Shown here piece after piece: positions 1-8,352 of a DNA stretch of 50,038 nucleotides. A program made the position numbers and the translations under genes. Under the pieces are notes generated by a model. That model saw nothing but the letters and a program-made list of their open reading frames with translations. It made no database searches and was not told the DNA's origin. How positions within the stretch are numbered: position 1 is the first letter of the stretch; the number at the start of each line of letters is the position of its first letter. The stretch is from NCBI GenBank assembly GCA_002496805.1, contig DALO01000015.1:6637-56674 (forward strand), written 5' to 3'. The DNA comes from Methanobacterium sp. UBA353. Its GTDB lineage: Archaea; Methanobacteriota; Methanobacteria; Methanobacteriales; Methanobacteriaceae.

Positions 1-46
1 TCATAATGAGATTTTTTTTAATATAAAAATATTTTTAGGGGATATT

Positions 47-535
47 ATGGAATTTGAGAATAAACTAAGAGATTTTATTGAAACAAAATGTGAAGATTAT
101 TTTTTAGGCACTGTTGATTTGTCCAATGCTGAAAATTCTATCACTGGCAAATATTCAGCACTCTTAAAAGAATACCCACAAGCTATTTCTATAGGAGTAA
201 CTATACCTCCTATAATTCTAAATGAATCAAAATACAATGTTAATGCTATAAACAACGTTTATATCACAGTTCACCACATATTAAAATCAATCACGTCATA
301 TTTAAGTAATTTATTGGAACATGAAGGTTACAATGCACTAGCTGTGCCTACAACAAAAGGAATAATGGACAAAACTTATGTTTCATTCCATGAAATTGTG
401 GCAAATCTTGCAAACATGGGAAAATTTGAAAAAAATTATTTAGTCACACCACAAGTTGGCTCGAGAGTTAACTGGGGAACTGTACTAACTAATGCACCTT
501 TAAATTTTGTAAAAAATGAAATCAAGGTTGATTAA
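47..535 (+). pseudogene. QueG-like/4Fe-4S protein, N-terminal part only
   Basis: The 162 residues match the N-terminal flavin/cobalamin-type region found in epoxyqueuosine-reductase-like iron-sulfur proteins of methanogens. The recognisable parts are the surface pattern around residues 40-60 (SIGVTIPP), a central helix region with an HxIL pattern, and a C-terminal block with GKFEKNYLVTPQVGSRV and GTVLTNAPL (about 125-152). Full-length relatives continue with cysteine clusters binding two 4Fe-4S centres. Here the frame stops at 535, no cysteine cluster follows, and the next 400 bases are full of stops. It may be a truncated remnant or a surviving single-domain protein. The start follows a GGGG ribosome-binding-like run. 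The family call is from pattern memory; the truncation is seen directly. Confidence 0.6.
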
Positions 536-956
536 AATGTTTACCGAATTTAAATTAAAGTGTTGAACAAAAAAAAGATTCGTCACCCTAAAATCTCTTG
601 AATTTATTGCTGAAAACATTAAAAAAATTTTTAAAGAAAATGGATAATAGCCATAATCGATTATATAAATAAAAAACTCAGTTTTACAGGATTTTTTAGG
701 TATTACACTCCAAAAAATCTTATTCTAGATATCATGAATGGGCTTGGCTTTCATCCCCTCAAAAAGCAAGATTTTACTCCAGATCAACTATTTTTACTTT
801 ATTCATGTCTAACAATTGTAAAAACAACACATTTTTTTAAATCCACTCCTTTCGGGAATTATTAAGATGGAATGACAGCATGCACTTGTTGTTAATCATC
901 AGTTCCCATTAAACAATTTTTCAGCAGGACAACCTAATTCACTCTGTTTATACTTG
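536..956. other. AT-rich gap with decayed coding traces
   Basis: No open gene is seen in either strand. Short stretches read like protein (for example about 573-645 on the + strand gives a 23-residue peptide before TAA TAG), but none has a start signal or enough length. It probably holds debris of the missing 3' part of the preceding gene and of unrelated sequence. Confidence 0.4.
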
Positions 957-1353
957 TTACAAGTTAAAAAAACTCCTAATAAATGCATTGCCAGCCATTG
1001 AAAGAATAATCGGGATAATTAATGAGATTAGGATTATCCAAGAAAATTCCATCATTAAAATGATTATTCCACCAATTACTGGAAAGAGGGTCACCATCAA
1101 GTCCGGGGGTCGTGTCTTCCCAGTTAAATTTTCGCTGGGTAAACTGAGAACTGTCTTTTTGTCTGAAGAACAAAGCACTAAACTTGCCTTTGCCAAAACC
1201 ACAGACCTTGTCATAGTAGTAGCAGTTTGCACAACCATATTTTAAGAGTCGTATTTCCATCAAAAGGCAATATACAATGTAAAGAATTGCAAAAATTAAT
1301 CCTAAGCCGAAAAGAATGTATGCACCTACAAAGTAAATCGATAATGAAACCAA
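957..1353 (-). pseudogene. Frameshifted small membrane protein with Cys motif
   Basis: The minus strand encodes an N-terminal membrane helix (residues 4-30), then a short loop with a CANCYYYDKVCGFGKGK motif, and then the reading frame continues in another frame with two hydrophobic helices. The switch lies in a run of five identical bases (G at 1105-1109 on +). Removing one base joins the two frames into one protein of about 130 residues with helices at both ends and the cysteine loop between them. The family is not recognised by name. The gene could be inactive, phase-variable, or a sequencing slip in the homopolymer. Nothing nearby suggests an operon. Confidence 0.55.
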
Positions 1354-1532
1354 GTTGGGTACAAGGACGATCTACATTGGATAATTTTCATGGCAACGAA
1401 TTTCCATGTATAATTATTTTAATAATTGTAATTAATAACTTATTGGTATTCAATAATCATCCTGAAATAGTTGTTACTACCAATGAAGCACATACAAAAT
1501 AATGCCACAAATATTGTTTAAGGAGGGGACTT

Positions 1533-2000
1533 ATGGTGAAGATAGGAATAATCGTGCATTCACAAACAAATAATACGTATTCTGTTGCTGAAAAACTTCA
1601 GAAAAAACTTCAAAAATCTGGAAACGAAGTTAATATTGAAACAGTGAACATGGTCGGGGGTAATAAACCTCAAAGTGAGGACATCCAAATTGAAAACCCT
1701 CCAGATGTAACTGGATATGATGGTCTAATTTTTGGCTCTCCTGTACATGCATTTTCACTGGCACCGGCAATGAAAATTTATCTGGAACAAATTCAATCTT
1801 TGCAGGATAAAAAAGTCGCATTATATGTTACGAAGTCATTACCTCTCAAATTCACAGGTGGAAATCGTGCCATTGGTCAAATGGAAAAAATCTGCAAATC
1901 TAAAGGTGGAAATATTGTGGGATCTGATATTGTGATATGGCGAGGGGATATTGATAAAAATATCAATGCACTGACTCAAAAATTCAGTTTAATATTCTAA
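1533..2000 (+). CDS. Flavodoxin-family protein
   Basis: A 155-residue single-domain flavodoxin fold. The N-terminal strand and FMN phosphate loop are at residues 4-15 (IGIIVHSQTNNTYSVA), and the second FMN loop GYDGLIFGSPVHAFSLAPAM spans about 63-82. Conserved GG and GS turns near the C-terminus cover the rest of the fold. It should be a cytoplasmic FMN electron carrier or a small quinone/FMN reductase; the partner is not evident. A strong AGGAGGGG ribosome binding site lies 7-14 bases before the ATG. It is flanked by broken redox genes on both sides, so it may be the last intact member of a former redox cluster. Family assignment is firm, substrate unknown. Confidence 0.85.
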   Translation: MVKIGIIVHSQTNNTYSVAEKLQKKLQKSGNEVNIETVNMVGGNKPQSEDIQIENPPDVTGYDGLIFGSPVHAFSLAPAMKIYLEQIQSLQDKKVALYVTKSLPLKFTGGNRAIGQMEKICKSKGGNIVGSDIVIWRGDIDKNINALTQKFSLIF

Positions 2001-2023
2001 ATTATGAAAAATAGAACTGTTAT

Positions 2024-2215
2024 ATGAAAACAGAGATTTATTATTTTCCAGGCACCGGCAATTCTCTAACTGTTGCCAGAGACATTGCTAGAACAACTAA
2101 TTGAAAATTAATCTCAATCCAGTGAATAATATAGAATAGTTGAAAACAGACATTAAATGGCTGCATAATTGTGAATTTTGTCTGGCTTGTTTTTCACCGG
2201 TGTCAAAATAATGGC
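2024..2215 (+). pseudogene. EFR1-type flavodoxin-ferredoxin remnant
   Basis: The ATG at 2024 opens with KTEIYYFPGTGNSLTVARDI, the typical N-terminal FMN-binding loop of EFR1-family flavodoxin/ferredoxin fusion proteins, and stops after 22 residues. About 70 bases further on, 2158-2215 reads WLHNCEFCLACF followed, after a one-base shift, by an HRC-type end. This matches the first 4Fe-4S motif of the same family (CxxCxxC..C). The middle of the gene, about 150 codons, is missing. This is therefore an internally deleted and frameshifted fragment, not a functional gene. Confidence 0.65.
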
Positions 2216-2412
2216 TATTGTAGTACTAAAAAATACAAAGATATCATCTTCCGGATGTTAAACTGTCAGATATGATGATGAAGTAAGGATTATTTTTGTT
2301 ATGATTATATTTATATGATGAATAAAAATGATATAAAAAATAGCACTTCAATGCACAATTTGTTGATAATAAAATTGCATAGAGTTTTTTATGATAATTT
2401 GCAGGAGTTTTT

Positions 2413-2703
2413 ATGAAAAAAGTGTTCTTGTGGTGGTTAGTTGCAGGGAGTAAAGGCGGAGAAAACCGTGCCCGGATAATAATTGAACTAAAAACAAGAC
2501 CATACAATGCTAACAAACTTGCTGAAAGACTATGTCTTGATTATAAGACGATTAGGCATCATATTAATGTTTTAGATGAAAATAATATCGTTGAATCAAC
2601 TGGGGAGAAATATGGTGCATTATATTTTCTTTCAAGTGAGATGGAAGATGTTTACGACACTTTTATAGATATTTGGAATGAATTTAAAAAAAGTGATAAA
2701 TAA
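2413..2703 (+). CDS. Winged-helix transcriptional regulator
   Basis: A 96-residue protein of the archaeal ArsR-like winged-helix type. Residues 17-45 form the first helices (GGENRARIIIELKTRPYNAN), the recognition helix is around LDYKTIRHHINVL (46-58), and the wing ends in YGALYFLS (72-79). There is no ligand or metal-binding cysteine pair. A close paralogue is encoded at 10180-10521; both carry the same GG.NRARII, RPYNAN and YGALYFLS blocks. The gene is followed after 26 bases by a small membrane protein, a frequent pairing for this type, suggesting control of a membrane function. The start is preceded by GCAGGAG. Confidence 0.85.
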   Translation: MKKVFLWWLVAGSKGGENRARIIIELKTRPYNANKLAERLCLDYKTIRHHINVLDENNIVESTGEKYGALYFLSSEMEDVYDTFIDIWNEFKKSDK

Positions 2704-2729
2704 ATATACGTAAAAAGAAGGTACAAACC

Positions 2730-3062
2730 ATGTTAATGTTGTTAACTCTATTAGGACTGTCAAATTTAATACCTACCTTATTTGCATTGATTAAATCTTC
2801 GGCTTTAATAACTAGTATTGCCAACATCATTCTTTTAATTGGAATGCTCTATGTGTACTTAGAAAGACATTTGAAAATCAAATCCAAATTTACCACAGCA
2901 CTTGTCTCATTTTCATTACTTTTTCTTGCACAGAACATATTATTTTCAGTTTATTTCGTATACAATCTTCCTGAAACAATAATCAACGCTATATTACCTT
3001 TAATATTTTTAGGACTTGAATTTGCAGCATTAACTCTTCTTTTGATGATAACAAGGGAATAA
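2730..3062 (+). CDS. Small hydrophobic membrane protein
   Basis: This is a 110-residue protein with about four membrane helices (residues 2-20, 24-44, 52-76 and 82-106) separated by very short, slightly basic loops (ERHLKIKSK). It has no signal peptide or recognisable catalytic motif. It probably forms a two-gene unit with the winged-helix regulator just upstream (gap 26 bases). It is not assigned to a named family. It could be a sensor-like partner of the regulator, but that is inference from position only. Confidence 0.6.
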   Translation: MLMLLTLLGLSNLIPTLFALIKSSALITSIANIILLIGMLYVYLERHLKIKSKFTTALVSFSLLFLAQNILFSVYFVYNLPETIINAILPLIFLGLEFAALTLLLMITRE

Positions 3063-3287
3063 TTATCAATTTTTTATATTTTTTAATCTCTTTTTTCATG
3101 AACTGTATAATTTTAAAGTTTCAAAATTGGGATGAATTTGGAGGGAAAAAAGAGGAAAAGTTGAATTAATTATGGAAAAATTACTTTTAAGTGTTTAAAC
3201 TAGAATTAAATAAAGGTTTAGGACTTTAAGAAAATCAAAGGATTCAAAATCATGCTTTTGTAAAAAATCAGAAATGGAGTTTTTAAC

Positions 3288-4181
3288 ATGGTAGATGTAA
3301 AAGAAATCAAATCATTAAAACTGACACCATTCACCAAGATGTCAGCTTCAATATATGGGATTTTAGGCCTTATTAGCGCTATAGTGATGTTGATAGTGCT
3401 TATTATTGTGCAAACAACAGGTATAATCCCTCAATTAGGGCAATTTAACTTGATAATTGGATTAGGAGTACCTCTAATTATCCTGATTCCAATAGCTTCG
3501 TTTTTCTGCACGATTGTGGCTAGTTTTTTCTCTGCAATGCTTTACAACATACTAGTACCAAGACTGGGTGGTTTAAAGTTAGAATTAGAAGGTAATGATG
3601 TGGAAAATATTCAAGTAATTTCATTTTCCCTGATACTGTCTGTTATCAGTGCAATATGGGCTTTTATCGCAGGATTAGTTCTGGCAGCAGTATTATCGCC
3701 CCTGTTATCATTTATAGGTGCAATTGTTACCATGCCGGAAGCAGCCAATCTAACAAATAATATAACTCAGGTAACTGGAACTACCATGTCCACAGGAGCG
3801 CAATTAGAAACAGCAGGGGTAATTTTATCTTTGGTTTTAATAATTGGGCTTCCTATAATGGTATTTGTGTTTGGATTTATCTGGAATGCTTTGTTGGCAA
3901 TATTCTATAACTATATAGTTTCTAGAGTAGCCAAGATCCAGCTTGAGTTTGGCCAAGTTACCGGAAGTTTGTATGAACTTAAACACATACCGGTCTTACC
4001 AACTGCCCTGGCAGTAGCACTGATCTTTACATTATTAGGACTTATATCAGGTGTTCTGTCCGGAAACTATGGAGAATTCATATCCAACTTTATAGTTTAC
4101 TTCATAGAAACCGCACTAATTGCAATTCTATACAATTTCCTGGCACCCAAGATTGGTACTATCAAATTGAATCTGGAATGA
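3288..4181 (+). CDS. Multi-pass membrane protein with three repeated motifs
   Basis: This 297-residue protein has about seven membrane helices. A motif occurs three times, each at the end of a helix pair: LYNILVPRLGGLKLELEG (about 87-104), FYNYIVSRVAKIQLEFG (about 208-224) and LYNFLAPKIGTIKLNLE at the C-terminus. The consensus is YN-[IFY]-[LI]-[VA]-x-[RK]-[LVI]-[GA]-x-[LI]-[KQ]-L-x-[LF]-E, so the protein looks like an internal repeat of helix pair plus amphipathic strand. It resembles the YIP1/DUF-type membrane proteins of methanogens. No enzymatic residues are visible. Transport or membrane organisation is possible but unsupported. It is monocistronic with gaps of over 200 bases on both sides. 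Confidence 0.65.
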   Translation: MVDVKEIKSLKLTPFTKMSASIYGILGLISAIVMLIVLIIVQTTGIIPQLGQFNLIIGLGVPLIILIPIASFFCTIVASFFSAMLYNILVPRLGGLKLELEGNDVENIQVISFSLILSVISAIWAFIAGLVLAAVLSPLLSFIGAIVTMPEAANLTNNITQVTGTTMSTGAQLETAGVILSLVLIIGLPIMVFVFGFIWNALLAIFYNYIVSRVAKIQLEFGQVTGSLYELKHIPVLPTALAVALIFTLLGLISGVLSGNYGEFISNFIVYFIETALIAILYNFLAPKIGTIKLNLE

Positions 4182-4271
4182 AAAATGGGATCCAGAGATG
4201 ATGGATGTAGTAATTTGTGCATCAATAGTCATTCCAAGATTTAAAGTTCAAAAAACCATTAAAATTACTTC

Positions 4272-4342
4272 CATCATCCCGGGGCACTGGTAAAATGTCA
4301 CCTTTCACGTGTGCCGACATAGTTACTTGGCAGGGGATGGTG
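4272..4342. other. Candidate structured RNA or DNA element
   Basis: In the 407-base gap 4182-4588, CATCATCCC (4272-4280) can pair with GGGATGGTG (4334-4342), nine pairs with one wobble. Inside, GGCAC (4283-4287) pairs with GTGCC (4311-4315). The segment is clearly richer in G and C than its surroundings. No known riboswitch consensus was recognised. It lies 3' of the membrane-protein gene and about 250 bases before the methyltransferase gene; strand is undetermined. Confidence 0.3.
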
Positions 4343-4588
4343 AAAATTTTTTTTTCTTTCTTGGAAGTCTTAAAATTTTAATTTTAACCCATGGGATTAA
4401 ACATCAGTTGTTATTTTCACACACTAACGATTTCAACGAATTATAATAATGAATTAGAGAAAATAGACTTAGTTATTGGGGAGGGGGGACACAAAATATT
4501 AGGAGAAACTCGAATTTTTTAGTTTATTTGGCAGTGCTGTTTATTCGAAAATTATTATTACTTATAATTCATACTTTAATTTGAGATA

Positions 4589-5416
4589 ATGAACGAAAAA
4601 ATTAATATTGATTTAGGAAGTGTCCAAAAAACATTACTTTTCCCACTGTGGGGTCGAGTTAGGGAAACTCAGAAGGCAAATCCATTGTTAAGGGATGATA
4701 AAGCAGTGGAAATAATCGAAAAAATTGATTATGACTTTTCAACTATCGACGATAATATAGACGAAATGAGTCAGTTAGGATGGGTTGCTCGTTGCATACA
4801 CATTGACCGCACAATAATCAAATTCATCCAGAAGCATCCCCTGGCAACTATTGTGAACATTGGCTGTGGAATGGACACCACCTTTGAGAGAGTTGATAAT
4901 GGAACTATGCTATGGTACGATTTGGACATGCCTGATACCATTAACTTACGAAAGAAATTCATCCCTGAAAGTCATCGGAGGAAATATTTAGCCTGTTCAA
5001 TGTTTCATACATCCTGGTTAAATAAAATAAATGTAGAAGATAACGTTTTGTTCATTGCCAGCGGAGTATTATACTATTTTGAGGAAGACTTGATCAAAAA
5101 ATTATTCAGCCAAATCATGGAAAAACATCCGGAAAGTGAAATAATTTTCGATGCCACCCCTCCTTTCGGGATGAAAATGGCCAACAAGATGGTGGTAAAA
5201 AGAGGGGGAATGGGAGATGATTCTTTTCTAAAATGGGGTTTGAAAAGAGCCAAATATTTAGAATTATGGGACCAAAGAATTAAAGTTCTGGATGAATATC
5301 CCTATTTTCAAGGTTTATGGAACAAATGGGATTTAAAATTATCTACACGCATGAAACTATTATTTTTTGATTTGTTTAAAATTTCATATCTTATTCATTT
5401 AAAATTTGAATACTAA
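4589..5416 (+). CDS. Leucine carboxyl methyltransferase-family SAM methyltransferase
   Basis: A 275-residue class I methyltransferase of the LCM/PPM1-like type. The family signature is an N-terminal helical part with LWGRVRE and a downstream AR..HIDR (about 68-75), the SAM-binding strand TIVNIGCGMDTTFER (88-102), the acidic end of strand 2 (YDLDMP, about 111-116) and ASGVLYYFEED at about 156-166. Bacterial and archaeal members methylate small molecules, often polyketide- or lipid-like; the substrate here is unknown. The next gene is convergent, only 7 bases away. No clear Shine-Dalgarno stands before the ATG, so the mRNA may be leaderless. Confidence 0.8.
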   Translation: MNEKINIDLGSVQKTLLFPLWGRVRETQKANPLLRDDKAVEIIEKIDYDFSTIDDNIDEMSQLGWVARCIHIDRTIIKFIQKHPLATIVNIGCGMDTTFERVDNGTMLWYDLDMPDTINLRKKFIPESHRRKYLACSMFHTSWLNKINVEDNVLFIASGVLYYFEEDLIKKLFSQIMEKHPESEIIFDATPPFGMKMANKMVVKRGGMGDDSFLKWGLKRAKYLELWDQRIKVLDEYPYFQGLWNKWDLKLSTRMKLLFFDLFKISYLIHLKFEY

Positions 5417-5423
5417 AGGGATG

Positions 5424-6116
5424 TTAATGTTTTTGTATAGATAAATCCATTAAATCTGCTTCAACAATCCAATTATCTAAATCATTTTTTGCAAGGATGT
5501 TTCCAATCTCTTCAGGAGTATAACTAGCATCAATAGAAGATTTCCAGTATTTTAACATTGAACCTGCCATTATAGGTCCTAAAATGTTTACAATTATTTT
5601 ACCCCCAATATTTAAATCTCGACGACTGTCATGTATGTATAATCTCCCATCTTTCTTTAATACCCTGGATATTTCTTGGAATACTAATTCTGGATTGTCC
5701 CAGTGGTGCATTGAATCTCGAGATATAACCAGATCATACTCATCATTGGGGAGAGAGTTCATGTCTTCACCAAAACCATGAAAATAGTTCACACGATCTA
5801 GTAATTTTTCATCAGCAGCATTTCGGGCGGCAACCCTCACCATATCTTCAGATGCATCTAAACCGTCCAAATATAAATCTTCTCTCATTTTCAGAAGGTT
5901 TATACCAGCCCAACCAGGTCCTGACCCTATTTCAAGCACTTTTGAATTTTTTTTTGGAGCTACTTTTTTAATCACATTTTCAGCGAATTTAATGTATTCT
6001 TTTTTCAGTCTCTGGTTCATGATTTTGCTGTACTCTTCCATGGACATTTTATCGGTATCTTTAATAGCTCCACCTTCGGGTACACGGGGTTTAAAATTCA
6101 TAAAATCACTTCTCAT
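5424..6116 (-). CDS. Class I SAM-dependent methyltransferase (UbiE-like)
   Basis: A 230-residue methyltransferase. Motif I is VLEIGSGPGWAGINLL (about 60-75), the acidic loop is GLDASEDMV (about 84-92), and DLVISRDSMHHWDNP (about 120-134) is the post-motif typical of Methyltransf_11 enzymes. It ends with a helical lid carrying TPEEIGNIL. It is probably cotranscribed after the PadR regulator located 65 bases upstream, since both are on the minus strand, and may be its target. The second in-frame ATG (6101) is a possible alternative start. Substrate unknown. Confidence 0.85.
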   Translation of the reverse strand: MRSDFMNFKPRVPEGGAIKDTDKMSMEEYSKIMNQRLKKEYIKFAENVIKKVAPKKNSKVLEIGSGPGWAGINLLKMREDLYLDGLDASEDMVRVAARNAADEKLLDRVNYFHGFGEDMNSLPNDEYDLVISRDSMHHWDNPELVFQEISRVLKKDGRLYIHDSRRDLNIGGKIIVNILGPIMAGSMLKYWKSSIDASYTPEEIGNILAKNDLDNWIVEADLMDLSIQKH

Positions 6117-6181
6117 TGTTTTATGGAACGATTCATGTATTATTAGTTGTGGACAGTTATAAATTTATTAAAATAAGCTTT

Positions 6182-6760
6182 TCAAAGGTTTTTAGTAACA
6201 AAATGGTTCCATAAATCATCTTTTTCTACTTCGATTATCAATTCTTCCGTTATTTTGATTTCAGCTTCTGTAAGATAGATGTTATTCCTGATTATGGTAA
6301 GACCGGGGTAAGGAATTAGATGTTCATCTTTTTCATAATTATAATGTTTTTTTATTCCGTTTTCATACTTTTTTAGAAATGAAAGCCGTTTTTTAAGCAC
6401 ATTCATGGCGTAATCTTTATCAAGATGATGTAACATTAAACATGCAATGTTAAACTTCACATGATCTAATTCGGTATTAAGAAGAAAATCAGTGAGTGTC
6501 TGAGATAAAGCTTTTTTACCATTTTCAGTCACTGAATAAATGGTTTTTTCCGGCATATTGCCCTCTTTTACATTTTTCCCGGATATGTAACCTTTTTGAT
6601 CCAGTTTTTTCATCGTGACATAAACAGAAGAGGAAGCAACAGAAAACCAATCTTTAACATGTATTCTTTCAAGTAACTTGGTTATTTCGTAAGGATTTAC
6701 GGGGGTTTCTGAAATTATGCCTAATATTAATGTACTAACCTTAGAAAGTGGTTTCATCAT
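6182..6760 (-). CDS. PadR-family transcriptional regulator
   Basis: A 192-residue PadR type regulator. The N-terminal winged helix (residues 5-75) carries LILGIISETPVNPYEI and SSVYVTMKKLDQKGYISG, and the C-terminal part (about 100-190) is the dimerising coiled-coil domain of the longer PadR-s2/VirA class. PadR proteins repress neighbouring genes and release DNA on binding small effectors. A perfect inverted repeat GTACTAC-N9-GTAGTAC lies 12-35 bases upstream of its start, a likely autoregulatory operator. The methyltransferase gene directly downstream is the natural co-regulated partner. Confidence 0.88.
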   Translation of the reverse strand: MMKPLSKVSTLILGIISETPVNPYEITKLLERIHVKDWFSVASSSVYVTMKKLDQKGYISGKNVKEGNMPEKTIYSVTENGKKALSQTLTDFLLNTELDHVKFNIACLMLHHLDKDYAMNVLKKRLSFLKKYENGIKKHYNYEKDEHLIPYPGLTIIRNNIYLTEAEIKITEELIIEVEKDDLWNHFVTKNL

Positions 6761-6772
6761 TACTAATATGTT

Positions 6773-6795
6773 GTACTACTATATATGTGTAGTAC
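6773..6795. promoter_or_regulatory. Inverted repeat, probable PadR operator
   Basis: GTACTAC at 6773-6779 and GTAGTAC at 6789-6795 form perfect 7-base arms around a 9-base TATATATGT-like core. The element covers the expected promoter of the PadR gene, whose start is at 6760. Binding by PadR is inference from position and symmetry. Confidence 0.55.
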
Positions 6796-6949
6796 TCTAG
6801 TAATTGTTCTGAACAATTCTTCAAATTTATAAATAAAATCTACTAAATAATCTGCAAATTGTTAAACCAATCCCAAATCTAAACAAATAGCCTATAACAT
6901 ACAAATGGTATCATTCAACATATTAGTGAATTAAACGAGTCATATTTTA

Positions 6950-7909
6950 TTATTGTAAGTGCATAAATGTTCTTAACGAGATATAAACAACATAACTACC
7001 TATTAAAATTAATCCTTCTTTTCTGGAAAGTTTATTTCCCCTGTAAAGTAGTAAAAGGAGTAGTATAGTAATTAGAATAAGAGCAGGACCATCATATGTC
7101 ATGACAAATTGATCCACTGGAACGGTTGCCAATATAGCAGGCACACCCAGACCAATTAATATGTTAAAGATATTACTACCTAAAACTGTTCCTAAAGCTA
7201 AATTATCAAGCCCTTTCCTGGCTGAAGTGATTACAGTAAAAAACTCCGGGCTCGTTGTTCCAAATGCTAATATAATTCCTGCAAACATTGCAGGTATGCA
7301 AAAAATTGCAGAGAGCTCTACAGCACAGTAAACAATAATGTGACAACCTACAGCCAATCCTAAAACTCCTAATAACACGCTTAAAACTGTTTTTGATATA
7401 TTTACAGGCCTTTTGCGAGTTTTTTTCTTATCGGGTTCTTGTTGGCTTTTTTCTTTTTTTTGACCTTCAACCAGAAAATAGATATAAATCACATAAGCTG
7501 CTAAAAGTACTAAACCTGCAATAAAATTGATTTGGTGAAAAATTATTAGGAATACTAATAATATCACTGCAGTGCCTAGAGCCATTAAACCGTCTCTTTT
7601 TATAGTAATCTTTTGGGATAATATGGGGCCAGTCACAATGGCAGTAATACCCAAAATTCCGCCGATATTCCACATATTAGCTCCAAGTACTGTTCCCACA
7701 CCTATATCAGGATTTCCAGTTAAAATGGCTATCATGGCTGAACCAAACTCAGGTAAGGAAGTACCAATTGCCGAGGCAGTCACGCCTAAAATCACATCTG
7801 ATACACCAAAAAAAGATCCTAAATCTGATAAATTATTCACGAAAATATCAGCTGCCTTTAAGACACCTAATATGGATAATACTAATAAAATTATAAGAAC
7901 TGGCCACAT
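6950..7909 (-). CDS. Calcium/sodium antiporter, CaCA family
   Basis: A 319-residue YrbG-like exchanger with ten to eleven membrane helices. It has the duplicated alpha repeats of the family: repeat 1 with ASAIGTSLPEFGSA (about 46-59) and GTVLGANMWNIGG (about 73-85), repeat 2 with AFGTTSPEFFTVI (about 215-227) and GTVLGSNIFNI (about 239-249). The acidic E in each GTxxPE motif is the cation ligand. A charged cytoplasmic loop rich in lysine (about 151-170) separates the halves. It should exchange Ca2+ (or another divalent ion) for Na+ or H+ at the cytoplasmic membrane. It stands alone. Confidence 0.9.
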   Translation of the reverse strand: MWPVLIILLVLSILGVLKAADIFVNNLSDLGSFFGVSDVILGVTASAIGTSLPEFGSAMIAILTGNPDIGVGTVLGANMWNIGGILGITAIVTGPILSQKITIKRDGLMALGTAVILLVFLIIFHQINFIAGLVLLAAYVIYIYFLVEGQKKEKSQQEPDKKKTRKRPVNISKTVLSVLLGVLGLAVGCHIIVYCAVELSAIFCIPAMFAGIILAFGTTSPEFFTVITSARKGLDNLALGTVLGSNIFNILIGLGVPAILATVPVDQFVMTYDGPALILITILLLLLLYRGNKLSRKEGLILIGSYVVYISLRTFMHLQ

Positions 7910-8352
7910 GTTTTCACTTTAACGAAATTATGTTATAATTCATTGTCCGGAACATCTATTTATACATTGGCTTTTTTTAGGTTATTAATGGTTTGATATC
8001 TTCATATTCAAGCTATCTGGGAAATATTCCTAATAAAATTAGCCAAAAAATCTTACAGACTCCTAAATTGATTCATAAACTGGTTTTGAAGGTTTTTTAT
8101 CACCAGTTGTCTTAGAAGTTCAGCAAATATGTATTTTTTGGCATGAAGTAAGATGATGTTTTTTAAAAAATCTTTAAACAACTCATTATGTATAAAATAA
8201 ATAATCATAGGAAAATTTCTTTGATTAGCATTTCATTCGAATGTATTGGTGATTTTTTAAGATTATATATTTTTTAGGGGGGGTTTCCATGGAAACAATA
8301 ATACCTCGATTATTAATAAATATTCAAGGAAAAAACAATTTAGGAGTTTTTG
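7910..8352. other. Intergenic region with short leader ORF
   Basis: This holds the divergent promoter area of the antiporter gene and the methyltransferase gene. Only one feature stands out: a 24-codon ORF at 8289-8363 (+), preceded by a run of eight G (8278-8283 area) suited as ribosome binding site, whose stop overlaps the start region of the methyltransferase. It could be a translated leader. The rest is AT-rich without visible genes. Confidence 0.3.

Noticed and set aside
4272..4342. Fluoride or other known riboswitch
   Set aside because: The order of conserved GG, CC and GATGG elements does not match on either strand.
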